Under the pieces are notes generated by a model that searched no databases, was not told the DNA's origin, and saw nothing but the letters and a program-made list of their open reading frames with translations. 55,883 bases of DNA, taken from contig CAYWNA010000065.1 of the NCBI GenBank assembly GCA_964459305.1, positions 1 to 55,883 on the forward strand, in the 5' to 3' direction. The position numbers and the translations under genes were made by a program. This document shows positions 26,006 to 34,920 of this stretch, piece by piece (position 1 is the first letter of the stretch; every line of letters starts with the position of its first letter). The DNA comes from CAYWNA01 sp964459305 (GTDB lineage: Bacteria; Planctomycetota; Planctomycetia; Pirellulales; Pirellulaceae).

Positions 26006-27499
26006 GTGACGAAAAAGCGCAAGAAGATCATCTTTTCGTGCGTGCTGCTGGTCCTTGTGCTGCTGGTCGTTGAAGCGATTTCCTACTACGGACTGCAGGT
26101 GATTGACCGGAAGAACCAGTTGGCAACCCTATACTCCTTGATTCCGCCGGATGTCGAGAAAGCCACACTCTACGACGATTTCATTGCGTCGAACCAGGCG
26201 GATGTGAACCTTGGCTGGGATGAAAAGTCCGTTATCAGAGGCAGGCCGCAAATGCAGCCCGGCGAAAAATGCTTCGCGTCCGCCTACGGCGATTCCATGA
26301 CATACTCGGATGAGGTCGAATACGAACAGAGCTGGCCGTACTTGTTGGAGTGCAGAACCGGCAGGGAGTTTCTCAACCTGGGCGTACCTGGTTATGGAAC
26401 CGACCAATCCTACTTGAAGTTTGTGGAGTGCCATGAGGACTATCCGGCAGAATACGTGATCCTCGGAATCCTGCCCGACGATATCAATCGACTGCTGCTC
26501 GTTGTTCCCAACTACCGCTGGCGAAACACACCCATCGTCACCAAGCCGCGTTACGTTGTCACGCCCAAGGGGATAGAGCTACTGAAGAACCCTCTGGAAA
26601 GACGGCAGGACTACTACAGACTGTTGGACCCGGAGTTCCTGAGCCGCATCTCGCAAAACGACGAGTGCTTCACGTATTACCGACGCCGCTACGGCTTCGA
26701 TTTCGTGTACGGCAGGCGATTCCCTTTCACACTGGGCTTGGCGAAAGCCGTTGTCGGACAATTCCGGTACGGGTTGGCGGAACGATGTTGGGGGCCTCCA
26801 CGGGCTCTTTACGAAGAGGGATCGGATTCCCTGCGATTGATGAACCACGTAGTCGACGAGTTCCAGCGCAAATGCGTGGAGTTCGGCTGTACGCCCATCG
26901 TAATGATGCACTGCGATGCGAGGGAGGACATAACGGAGTACGAGTACCTGCAGCCCTTCATCGAGGGCATTAGACGCAGAGGCATCATGGCGGTGAATAT
27001 CAGGGACGTGTTTGTGATCGAATTGGCGTCGGGAAAAGCGGAACTGCCGGAACTACTGGCGGCAGGAGGGCACTATTCGTTCTTCGCAAATCAGATTATC
27101 GCCCGCAAGCTGGAGATGTTCTTCACGCTCCTTGGCGAGGGCAAGATCTCCGAGGCGGCTACCCGCTACGAGGAGTCGCTCCACGCAGAAGTGGACTATT
27201 GCGAAGTGCATCTAAAGGCGGGTTTGGCATTCGCCTGCGGAGGAGAGGAATCACAGAAGAACCTTCACGCCGCGATGTACCACTGCCAGAAAGCAGTCCA
27301 GCTTGACCCGCGGAATCCGGACGCGCATTTCGCGCTGGGAACCGTAGCCAGATCGATTGGGAATTCGGACGGGGCCCGAGGTTGCTTCCACAAAGTCCTC
27401 GAACTAAGGCCAAATCACATCGAGGCCAAAGAAGCCTTAGACACACTCTCCGGCGCGCAGGATTGTCCGACCGGAATAAGCGGGCCTTGTCTTGAATAG
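26006..27499 (+). CDS. Membrane-anchored SGNH-type hydrolase with C-terminal TPRs
   Basis: 497 residues from a GTG at 26006, which follows GGAAAGGA; a GTG 36 bases earlier lacks such a site. One N-terminal helix (IIFSCVLLVLVLLVVEAISY) anchors it. The SGNH signature is seen as ASAYGDSMTYSDEVEYEQSW (Ser in GDS), FLNLGVPGYGTDQSYLK (Gly/Asn block) and GGHYSFFANQII with the likely catalytic His. The C-terminal 130 residues hold TPR helices (HAAMYHCQKAVQLDPRNPDA, CFHKVLELRPNHIEA). Members of this class act on acylated sugars or polysaccharides; the substrate here is unknown. Confidence 0.78.
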   Translation: MTKKRKKIIFSCVLLVLVLLVVEAISYYGLQVIDRKNQLATLYSLIPPDVEKATLYDDFIASNQADVNLGWDEKSVIRGRPQMQPGEKCFASAYGDSMTYSDEVEYEQSWPYLLECRTGREFLNLGVPGYGTDQSYLKFVECHEDYPAEYVILGILPDDINRLLLVVPNYRWRNTPIVTKPRYVVTPKGIELLKNPLERRQDYYRLLDPEFLSRISQNDECFTYYRRRYGFDFVYGRRFPFTLGLAKAVVGQFRYGLAERCWGPPRALYEEGSDSLRLMNHVVDEFQRKCVEFGCTPIVMMHCDAREDITEYEYLQPFIEGIRRRGIMAVNIRDVFVIELASGKAELPELLAAGGHYSFFANQIIARKLEMFFTLLGEGKISEAATRYEESLHAEVDYCEVHLKAGLAFACGGEESQKNLHAAMYHCQKAVQLDPRNPDAHFALGTVARSIGNSDGARGCFHKVLELRPNHIEAKEALDTLSGAQDCPTGISGPCLE

Positions 27500-27841
27500 T
27501 TTATCCGGTGGAACGCTCGCCCCGTATCCCGCCTTTTACCCCGCTCCTGTAAATTCCATCTAATACCCGCCCGTTCTTGCCGGATGTCCAGAGACGCATG
27601 AAAGAAGAGGTCCGTTGCGCGCGATCCTCGCTCTTCCGTCAAACGAAAATATCCTAGCTTGGGAGCAGACTCGCAACGTGCGCGATTGACCGTTTGTTTG
27701 TGAAATCGTAGAGTAAACGAACCACTTTTTGTCGCCGACCAGGTTTCACTTTGGCACGCACCGGCAAGAGACTTGGGGCTGGGCGAGTGAGCGACGGGCA
27801 CCATACCGTCGTGGGACGGGATAGCCAGCGGGAGAAATGCC
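27500..27841. other. Intergenic leader, no gene seen
   Basis: No coding frame with recognisable content. The left part ends the SGNH-TPR transcription unit without an evident hairpin. The right part holds the promoter-like pair at 27686-27714 and a GGGAGAA ribosome site before 27842. Confidence 0.5.
27686..27714 (+). promoter_or_regulatory. Candidate sigma-70-type promoter
   Basis: TTGACC and TAGAGT are separated by exactly 17 bases, 128 bases before the GTG of the next gene. It is the best -35/-10 pair I noticed in the window, but planctomycete promoter consensus is poorly known. Confidence 0.35.
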
Positions 27842-30661
27842 GTGCAGAAGAAAGCTGGCTTGTATGTCGTGATCGCCATCATCGCAGCGCCGCTGGCCGT
27901 GACTTTCGTGTGGACCAGGTGGAAGAGCCCGGCGATGCCGGACGCCGGCGTTCGAGCGGCGCCAGAGTTTCCGGGCGGGCCAGTGGACCTTATGGGCGAA
28001 GTCAGCGCCGGCGTGACCGAAAGCCGACCGGCCGGTCGAACTCAGCCCGAGTTACACGCGCCCTCACAGTCAGCGGCCCCGCCAAGACCGATCCATCCTC
28101 TCCTGGGAGCAAGCGAAGAGGCCGTGCTGGGTGAGGGCGGCGTCAACACTGGCCCGATGGCAGGACCGGAACTGGCCAGCGTCATGGAGGCCGTCGTCCG
28201 GTCCATTCGGGGCGACGGTGAGCTGGCTACGTTGACGATCGACTATCCTCTCGACGGGTCGATCTTCCCGCCCGACATTGTTCCGCCGACGTTCCTCTGG
28301 CACGAACCGGCCGAGCAAGCAGATACTTGGCTCATCGACGTGGCGTTCGGGAACGACTCCGAGCACATCTACGTTCTTTCACCCGGCTATCCGCCACCGA
28401 AGGGCAAGATCGATCCGACGTGCATCGCGCCAAACAACGAAGTGTACAAGCCGACACCTTACCAGGCCGCTGCCAAGAGTTGGACACCCAGCAGCGACGT
28501 ATGGGCGGCGATCAAACAACGTTCGACGGGGGTGGAGGCTAGCGTGACCATTTTCGGCTTTCCCGCCAAGGAAACTCGACGGCCCCTCTCCCGTGGCCGA
28601 ATCTCGTTCATGACTTCCAACGACCCCGTTGGCGCACCGATTTTTTACCGCGACGTGCCGCTGGCACCTTCGAGAAACGAAAAAGGGCAAATCAAGCCAC
28701 TGGGCGAGAGAGGTCTGGCATTGATCGGCTGGCGGCTGCGGGACATATCCAAGCCCCAGAGCCGGCTTCTGTTGACCAACATGCCCACCTGTGCGAACTG
28801 CCATTCTTTCTCGGCCAACGGCAAGACCTTCGGCATGGACCTGGACGGTCCCCAAGGCGACAAGGGCACCTACGTCATCACTTCACTCGCCAAGCAGACC
28901 GTGATCGAGGACAAGGATGTAATCACGTGGAATTCCTTCCAGGGCAAACCCGATGGTCACAAAACGATCGGCTTCATGTCGCAATTGTCTCCCGACGGCC
29001 AATTCGCCGTCACGACACTGAACGAAGCGTTGTACGTGCGGAACTTCCTCGATTACAAGTTCCTTCAAGTTTTCTATCCGACCCGCGGCATTTTGGCGTA
29101 TTACTCCCGGACGACCGGCGAGATGAAGGCCCTGCCGGGCGCGGACGACCCCAACTTTGTGCATTGCGACCCCGCGTGGGGCCCCAACGGAAAGCATCTC
29201 GTCTTTGCCCGCGCTGAGGCCAGGGATCCCTATCCGGGAGGTTCAACCGACGCCGTTCGACCGAACGATCCTGCGGAGACACAAATCCAGTACGACCTGT
29301 ACCGGATTTCGTTCGATGGCGGCCGAGGCGGCAAAGCGGAGCCGATCGCCGGAGCATCGAACAACGGTATGAGCAACACGTTTCCCAAAGTCTCGCCCGA
29401 CGGCAAATGGATCATCTTCGTCAAGTGCCGCAACGGGCAGCTTCTCCGCCCGGACGGCAAGCTGTGGATCGTTCCAGCGGCCGGCGGAACGGCCCGCCTG
29501 ATGCGCTGCAACACGTCACGGATGAATTCCTGGCACAGTTTCTCACCGAACGGCCGCTGGATGGTCTTCTCTTCCAAGGCCAACACGCCCTATACGCAGA
29601 TGTTTCTGACCCACATCGACGAGGACGGAAACGACAGCCCAGCGATTCTGATTCCCAATTCCACGGCGGCAAACCGGGCCGTCAATATTCCCGAGTTCGT
29701 GAACGTTTCCTACGACGAGTTTGTGAACATCGAAGTGCCCTCGCTCCAATATCTTCGAGACAACGATCGAGGAATCGAACTGGCCAGCAACGGAAAGCTG
29801 AAGGAAGCACTGGCCGTTTTCGGCAAGGTGCTTGCGTCTCATCCCGACTATTGGCAGACCCACGTTAACGCAGGACTCGCCCTGTTTGAGCACGGCATGC
29901 TTGACCAGGCCATCGATCGCTTCAACCAGGCGTTGCAGCTCGACCCCAATGCTGTGGACGCACACTGCAACTTGGGAGCGGCCCTCCTTCAGAAAGGGAT
30001 GCCTGACAAGGCAATGACCCACATCGAGAAGGCACTAGAGCTCCAGCCGAGACATTTGGAGGCTCACGGCAATTTGGCGATGATCCTGCTGGAGAAAAGC
30101 ATGCTCCAAGAGGCGACGGCTCACTTCCGCATCGTGGTGGAGCTCGACCCTGAAAACCCGCCGGCTCGACTCGATTTGGCAAACGTCCTGCTCAACCGAG
30201 GTATGTTCGAAGCGGCTGTCGAACACGTCCAAGAAGCTCTTGAAATAGACCCCCGTTTCATCGAAGCACGGCTCCTTTTGGGCAATACGTTGGCCGCACA
30301 AGGAGAGTTCGAGTCGGCGATCGCCCAGTTTGAAAAGGCCAGAGAAATCGACGCAAACAATCTCGATGCGATCAATGAGTTGGCCTGGTTGTTGGCCGTA
30401 TGTCCCCGCTACGGTATCCGTGACGGGGCTCGGGCGGTCCAACTGATCGAGCGGCCTTGCATGGCCAGCGGCTATCGGGATCCCCGACTGCTGAGTACCC
30501 TGGCGGCCGCGCATGCCGAAATGGGCGTGTTTCCCGAAGCCGTTGCCATTGCGACCAGAGCATTGGCTTTCGTGAAGCCGGAGCACGGCGTTGTGGCCGA
30601 AAGGCTCCGGTTACAACTGGAACATTACCGAGCCGGCAAGCCGTACCGGAGCCAGCGATGA
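27842..30661 (+). CDS. CxxCH-containing PD40/TolB-like propeller protein with TPR tail
   Basis: 939 residues, GTG start. An N-terminal helix or signal (AGLYVVIAIIAAPLAVTFVW) is followed by an Ig-like part (TIDYPLDGSIFPP). A single heme-c-type motif CANCHSFSANGKTFGMD lies at about 318-334. TolB/PD40 blades follow (SQLSPDGQFAVTTLNE, FPKVSPDGKWIIFVKCR, WHSFSPNGRWMVFSSKA). At least six TPRs start at about 650 (FEHGMLDQAIDRFNQALQLD). The last 90 residues share the tail motif LLAVCPRYGIRDGARAVQLI with the TMTC-like proteins. If heme is attached, the protein works outside the cytoplasm. A relative without TPRs is at 34921. Confidence 0.82.
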   Translation: MQKKAGLYVVIAIIAAPLAVTFVWTRWKSPAMPDAGVRAAPEFPGGPVDLMGEVSAGVTESRPAGRTQPELHAPSQSAAPPRPIHPLLGASEEAVLGEGGVNTGPMAGPELASVMEAVVRSIRGDGELATLTIDYPLDGSIFPPDIVPPTFLWHEPAEQADTWLIDVAFGNDSEHIYVLSPGYPPPKGKIDPTCIAPNNEVYKPTPYQAAAKSWTPSSDVWAAIKQRSTGVEASVTIFGFPAKETRRPLSRGRISFMTSNDPVGAPIFYRDVPLAPSRNEKGQIKPLGERGLALIGWRLRDISKPQSRLLLTNMPTCANCHSFSANGKTFGMDLDGPQGDKGTYVITSLAKQTVIEDKDVITWNSFQGKPDGHKTIGFMSQLSPDGQFAVTTLNEALYVRNFLDYKFLQVFYPTRGILAYYSRTTGEMKALPGADDPNFVHCDPAWGPNGKHLVFARAEARDPYPGGSTDAVRPNDPAETQIQYDLYRISFDGGRGGKAEPIAGASNNGMSNTFPKVSPDGKWIIFVKCRNGQLLRPDGKLWIVPAAGGTARLMRCNTSRMNSWHSFSPNGRWMVFSSKANTPYTQMFLTHIDEDGNDSPAILIPNSTAANRAVNIPEFVNVSYDEFVNIEVPSLQYLRDNDRGIELASNGKLKEALAVFGKVLASHPDYWQTHVNAGLALFEHGMLDQAIDRFNQALQLDPNAVDAHCNLGAALLQKGMPDKAMTHIEKALELQPRHLEAHGNLAMILLEKSMLQEATAHFRIVVELDPENPPARLDLANVLLNRGMFEAAVEHVQEALEIDPRFIEARLLLGNTLAAQGEFESAIAQFEKAREIDANNLDAINELAWLLAVCPRYGIRDGARAVQLIERPCMASGYRDPRLLSTLAAAHAEMGVFPEAVAIATRALAFVKPEHGVVAERLRLQLEHYRAGKPYRSQR

Positions 30662-30735
30662 GGCCCAAGACTCGCTCGTTTCAGGAGGTATCTGACAGAG
30701 GACCACGTGGGTCATCTCCCTTTCCCACCTAGACC

Positions 30736-32706
30736 TTACGGGCGAGAAGGACCAGGACGGATCCGATCGCCGAAGACCTTCAACTGGAGTTCGAGTTCGT
30801 TGGCCAACTGCCAGTTGCCGGCTGCTAGAGCGAGACTGACTGCTCTCTCGGTCGTGCGGACCGCGTCGCCAAACCGCTCCGCTTCGGCATACACCTCCGC
30901 GAGGAACATCAGACGTTCGGGATTCGGTTGCTCAGCCAACCGGCAACCCCGTTCGGCCAGTCTAACCGCTTCGTCCACACGGCGGAGCTTCTCGTCGCTG
31001 CACGTGGCCAGGAGCAGGGCCATGTTGAATACGGGTGTCGCGTAGCCGGCATCTGTGCTGATCGCCTTCTCGAAGTACTCGATCGCCCGACCATAGTCTT
31101 CGCTCTCGGCCCGATCTGTCCCAAAGTTATTGTAGACCTTCGCCAGGAGGCGCATCAGATAACGATCCTCCCAGTTGGTGAGCTTGCAGCCCCGCTCGGC
31201 CAGCTCGATCGCCAGCGCATAGTTCCGTCGTCCCTTGTCGTCGTGAGTCGCCAGATAGAAAGCAAAATTACTCAGTACCATAACATTATCGGGGTCCGAT
31301 CGCAGCAGCATCTGGTAGTGAGGTATGGCCTGGTCTAACCGCCCCTTTTTTGCGTATGCCTCTGCCAGTGCCCAACGAGCCTCGCCGTTGTTGGGCATCA
31401 GGCTCACGCAGCGCTCCCACACCGAGACATCACTTCGCCAGCTCCAAACCTGGCGGACGCTACAGGCGCCCAGGAGGACGAGACCTAATGCACCAGCCGC
31501 AATTGCCCCCGTTAATGCCAGCCGACGTTTCAAGGGGTTGCCGAGCCGCCTCAGCCCAGCCGCCGCCACAAGGGCCAGACCTGCCAGCGGCAGGTAGAGG
31601 AAGCGATCCGCCCGGTGAATGTGATGCGGTATGATCTGTGAAGTGGGTCCCAAAGCAAGGCCGAACCAAACCAGCCCGAACACAATCAACTTCCGCCGCC
31701 TGAGCGCCCAGAGGGTCGCGCACGTCAGACTGATCGCAATCGCGCCAAGAATCACCTCCAGATCCAGAAAACTCTCCGGCGAAACTACGTCGTACGAGAG
31801 CGTCAACTCTGCCGGCCGGACGAGCGTTTTGAGATTCAGCCAGTACACGTTCAGGACCAGCATCAGCCTCTCAGTCGAGAGCATGCTGACCTCGCCGATA
31901 GCGGGACCCTCGGGGCCGACTCTCTTGATCACAATCGTCGTCACGCCGATCGCCCAGAGCGCGGACGTGCCGTAGAGGATCCTCCAAAGTGTGGGCCGGG
32001 TCAGCACTATTACATCCGCGACAACGATCAACAGCGGGATCACCGCCGCCACGGCATTACTCAGGCAGGCCGCGGCGCATGACAGGGCCACACACACATA
32101 ACAGGCCACCACCGCTGGCGTCTTGGCGTCTTTTTCGCCCAGGCGGCGGGCGGTGAGGTGGAAATGAAAACAACCCAAGGTACCAAGTGTCATCAACAAT
32201 TCTTCTCGTCCGGCAACCCAGGTCACTGGCTCTACCACCACCGGATGGACGGCAAAGGTCGCGGCAGACAACGTCGCCACGCAAACATCCCACGATGTCT
32301 TGAGTGGTTTCTCGTCTGCGTCTCGGCGGCGAAAAAGTCGGAGGATCAACCAGAAAAGCAGAAGCACATTCGCCAAGTGAATCAGGCCATTGGTCAGCTT
32401 GAATCCAACAGGATTGAGTCCCCAAAACTGATAATCCACGGCACAGGTCAACGTGCGGACGGGGTAATAACTTGTGAAACACCGCGAGGTGAAGATGTGC
32501 TTCAGGTTGTCACCGGTCAAACCACGGATGTGTGGATTAACGATAACCTGCTGGTGTACATCGTGGTCCACGAAATCAAAACCGAGGATGGGCCGGAATA
32601 CCACCGAGACCAGGGACGCCAAAACGATCCCGGCCAGCAGTATCGGCCGGCGGGCCGGTCGGGGGCCCAACGACTCTTGTCGCTCGGGGGTCGATTGATC
32701 GGGCAT
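30736..32706 (-). CDS. TMTC-like multi-pass membrane protein with C-terminal TPRs (copy 3)
   Basis: 656 residues, ATG start. Transmembrane helices span about 18-420, then TPRs (ARWALAEAYAKKGRLDQAIP, YGRAIEYFEKAISTDAGYAT). Shared blocks: FVDHDV first-loop acidic motif, TSYYPVRTLTCAVDYQFWGL, HPVVVEPVTWVAGREELL and IIPHHIHRADRFLYLPLAGL. It lies opposite to, and splits, a run of plus-strand genes (SGNH-TPR, CxxCH-TPR, DUF6057, CxxCH). Just before its start are a 23-base scrap matching the 3' end of copy 1 and a relic of a VOC gene's first codons, so its arrival involved recombination with another copy. Glycosyl-transfer role is family inference. Confidence 0.85.
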   Translation of the reverse strand: MPDQSTPERQESLGPRPARRPILLAGIVLASLVSVVFRPILGFDFVDHDVHQQVIVNPHIRGLTGDNLKHIFTSRCFTSYYPVRTLTCAVDYQFWGLNPVGFKLTNGLIHLANVLLLFWLILRLFRRRDADEKPLKTSWDVCVATLSAATFAVHPVVVEPVTWVAGREELLMTLGTLGCFHFHLTARRLGEKDAKTPAVVACYVCVALSCAAACLSNAVAAVIPLLIVVADVIVLTRPTLWRILYGTSALWAIGVTTIVIKRVGPEGPAIGEVSMLSTERLMLVLNVYWLNLKTLVRPAELTLSYDVVSPESFLDLEVILGAIAISLTCATLWALRRRKLIVFGLVWFGLALGPTSQIIPHHIHRADRFLYLPLAGLALVAAAGLRRLGNPLKRRLALTGAIAAGALGLVLLGACSVRQVWSWRSDVSVWERCVSLMPNNGEARWALAEAYAKKGRLDQAIPHYQMLLRSDPDNVMVLSNFAFYLATHDDKGRRNYALAIELAERGCKLTNWEDRYLMRLLAKVYNNFGTDRAESEDYGRAIEYFEKAISTDAGYATPVFNMALLLATCSDEKLRRVDEAVRLAERGCRLAEQPNPERLMFLAEVYAEAERFGDAVRTTERAVSLALAAGNWQLANELELQLKVFGDRIRPGPSRP

Positions 32707-32740
32707 TTTGGCGGATGTCCTCAGCGAAAACTCCGGCCGG

Positions 32741-32788
32741 CTGCCTCACGGGCGAGCAGGCTCAGAACTGATGAAACTGACCCGTCAT
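32741..32788 (-). pseudogene. Joined relics: VOC-gene 5' end and TMTC-like 3' end
   Basis: Read on the minus strand, 32788-32766 gives ATGACGGGTCAGTTTCATCA, close to the first codons of the VOC gene at 36970 (ATGATGCGACAGTTTCATCA). It runs straight into TCTGAGCCTGCTCGCCCGTG, then AGGCAG. This matches 21 of 23 bases of the end of TMTC-like copy 1 (3525-3547, its last codons and stop). Copy 3 starts 34 bases later. Short, but both matches fall at meaningful positions. Confidence 0.5.
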
Positions 32789-32876
32789 TTCGTCTCCGTT
32801 TTTGTTGCACCCGTCACTTTTTCATTCCTGCCATCGTGGATTGTAGGTGATCATATTTATCACTGCCAGGGGATCA
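32766..32876 (+). repeat. Diverged duplicate of the 36951-37046 promoter region
   Basis: About 100 bases align with 36951-37046 in the same orientation with small gaps. Both begin TGATGAAACTG, pass a CTCCGTTT block and end TTGTAGGTGATCATA and GCCAGGGGA. The first copy lies before the DUF6057 gene and the second between the VOC gene and the propeller gene at 37097. Probably a duplicated divergent control region. Confidence 0.6.
32847..32863 (+). promoter_or_regulatory. Palindromic operator-like site (copy A)
   Basis: GTGATCATATTTATCAC has GTGAT and ATCAC arms around a 7-base centre, typical of a dimeric regulator site. It sits 54 bases before the chosen ATG of the DUF6057 gene. A second copy is at 37017. 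Confidence 0.45.
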
Positions 32877-32916
32877 GCAATTGACCGCGGATACGGAATT
32901 CGTCACATTGTTGGTC

Positions 32917-34806
32917 ATGAGCAAGCAACTCCCTTCGTACGTCGGCTTGGTGGTACTGTTCGTCGTTTCCTTTCTCGTATTCCATTGTGTCTACGGCTAC
33001 GTGGTGGTCATTCAGAGCGAGAGCAATGACGGCTTTTTCATGTTTGGGCGTCACTTCCTGCTGGAGTTCCTCGACCATCCCGGGGACCTGTTGCGCTATG
33101 CCGGCCGATTCCTCTCACAGTTCTATCACCACCAATGGCTCGGCGCGCTAGTCATCTCGGCGTGCATTGCGTACTTCGGCGTCTTCTTTCATCGTGTTCT
33201 AGTGAAGCTCAATGGCACGGCCCACGTTTTTCAGACACTTCTGCCTTGCCTGTTCCTGCTCGCCCTGCACACGTCCACGATCTACGTCATCTACGACACG
33301 GTCGGTTTGTGCGCGAGTTGCGGGGCTTTTTTGGGATACGTGTCGTTGCGAGGAAAGTCGGCCCGATGGGGTTGCGCCCTCGTGGCCACACCCGTTCTCT
33401 ATCTTCTCCTCGGAGCGTACGCCTGGTTGTTTGTGGCTTGGATTGTGGCTTTGGCGTGGCTTGACGTTCCGATCCGCTCGGACCTTGCCTTCAAGATCCT
33501 CTACTTCGTCTTCAGCATCACGGTGCCCCTGGTCGCTTGGCGCTGGGTTTTCTCGATTCCTTTCCGCGGCGCGCTGATGTGTCCGATCGTGTTCGGTCCG
33601 CCCTTTCGTACCGGATCGCCGCCGTACACCGTCGGCCACGTTGCCACGAATTTCCTCTTGATGGTCGCGCTTTTCGTCTCCCTGCTGTTGATTCCGTTCT
33701 GGGGCCGGTTTTCGTGCGCCACACGCCTCGCGACCTTCTGGCGGGCCAGGCCCCGCACGTGGAGATACATCGTGCTGGCGGCGCTTCCGGTTTTCGCCCT
33801 GGGCTTTCACTTGGTTCGATACGACGGGGCGCTGAGCTCGCTGGTCGCCTGCCGCCGACTCTACAAACATGAGCAATGGGACGCGCTGCTGGAGCAAGCC
33901 AGGCAGAACCCCTACAAGGATCCCCGCGTGCAATTCATGACGAACTTCGCGTTGTGTCGGAAACGGAGGCTTCTGGATGAAATGTTCAGCTACGTCCAGG
34001 TGTGGGGGCCTCGCGGACTCGTGTTCAACTTCTTCGATCTCGATGTGTCTCCGGCCGAGGATGACAGCTACAGGGCGATGTACAACAGTGACCTCTTCTA
34101 CGAGGTGGGCCACATCAACGCCGCGTTCCGGCACGCGTACAACTACGTGTGGCTCAAAGAGATGAGCTACGACGCCCTGAAACAAATTGCCATGTGCAGC
34201 ATGGTCAACGGCAATTATGCCATGGCGGACAAGTATCTCAACCTCCTTGAAAGGACCACCTTTCACAGAGGGTTTGCGCGCCGGTACAAGGCGATCCTCG
34301 CGGATCCGAACGCCGCAGAGAGGGAGTTGGGCGATCGTAGGAAACGCCTCCCCGTCGTGGAGGGCCACATGCGCGGCCACCCGGCGAAGCCTTTCCTCCA
34401 ATTGTTGGACTCCAAATCGGACAATCCCATGGCCTTCGATTACCTGATGGCGTGGATTCTCCTCGACAAGCGTACGATTGTTGACATTCCTCGCATCATC
34501 GATCAATTCGAGAGCGCAGGATACACCTCGTTGCCGATCCACTGCCAGGAGGCGTTATTGGTGTTGGAGAGGCGGCAGGGGAAAGCCATCGACCTGCAAG
34601 GGTTCTATTATGACGAGGCGACCGTGGCGTGCGTGGAGGGCTTTTTCCGACACGCGTCTCGACTTCAGGGCCGGGAGGACGCGACTCTGCAACTGGAGGC
34701 GTTTTACGGCGATACGTATATGTTCTACTACTTTTTCCTGGGATCCCCTCCTGACGCCCGCCGGCAGGCGTCGGGGCGTCCCCGTGGTGTATCGCGCGAT
34801 GAATAG
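32917..34806 (+). CDS. DUF6057-type integral membrane protein
   Basis: 629 residues from the ATG at 32917. A TTG at 32881 behind AGGGGATC would add 12 residues and cannot be excluded. The first 330 residues hold about ten transmembrane helices (GLVVLFVVSFLVFHCVYGYV, ALVISACIAYFGVFFHRVLV, FLLMVALFVSLLLIPFWGRF). The rest is soluble and helical, with family-like blocks DLFYEVGHINAAFRHAYNYV, YLNLLERTTFHRGFARRYKA and NPMAFDYLMAWILLDKR. This resembles DUF6057, a family of unknown function best known from Bacteroidota beside TolB-like proteins. Here too a CxxCH-propeller gene follows after 114 bases. It may organise an envelope complex. Confidence 0.7.
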   Translation: MSKQLPSYVGLVVLFVVSFLVFHCVYGYVVVIQSESNDGFFMFGRHFLLEFLDHPGDLLRYAGRFLSQFYHHQWLGALVISACIAYFGVFFHRVLVKLNGTAHVFQTLLPCLFLLALHTSTIYVIYDTVGLCASCGAFLGYVSLRGKSARWGCALVATPVLYLLLGAYAWLFVAWIVALAWLDVPIRSDLAFKILYFVFSITVPLVAWRWVFSIPFRGALMCPIVFGPPFRTGSPPYTVGHVATNFLLMVALFVSLLLIPFWGRFSCATRLATFWRARPRTWRYIVLAALPVFALGFHLVRYDGALSSLVACRRLYKHEQWDALLEQARQNPYKDPRVQFMTNFALCRKRRLLDEMFSYVQVWGPRGLVFNFFDLDVSPAEDDSYRAMYNSDLFYEVGHINAAFRHAYNYVWLKEMSYDALKQIAMCSMVNGNYAMADKYLNLLERTTFHRGFARRYKAILADPNAAERELGDRRKRLPVVEGHMRGHPAKPFLQLLDSKSDNPMAFDYLMAWILLDKRTIVDIPRIIDQFESAGYTSLPIHCQEALLVLERRQGKAIDLQGFYYDEATVACVEGFFRHASRLQGREDATLQLEAFYGDTYMFYYFFLGSPPDARRQASGRPRGVSRDE

Positions 34807-34920
34807 CGGTTTCCTGGAGCCCGACTGCGCGCTGGCGCGGCGATCGCTGCAACCGCGGCGCCGAGACCGTTCGAGGAGTCTCTCCGGCAGCCAACGGCCT
34901 CGCGAGGGAGGATCCATTCC

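Noticed and set aside
33199..34542. 447-codon open frame antisense to the DUF6057 gene
   Set aside because: Composition is low-complexity Arg/His/Glu with no domain; the plus frame has clear helices. A high-GC shadow.
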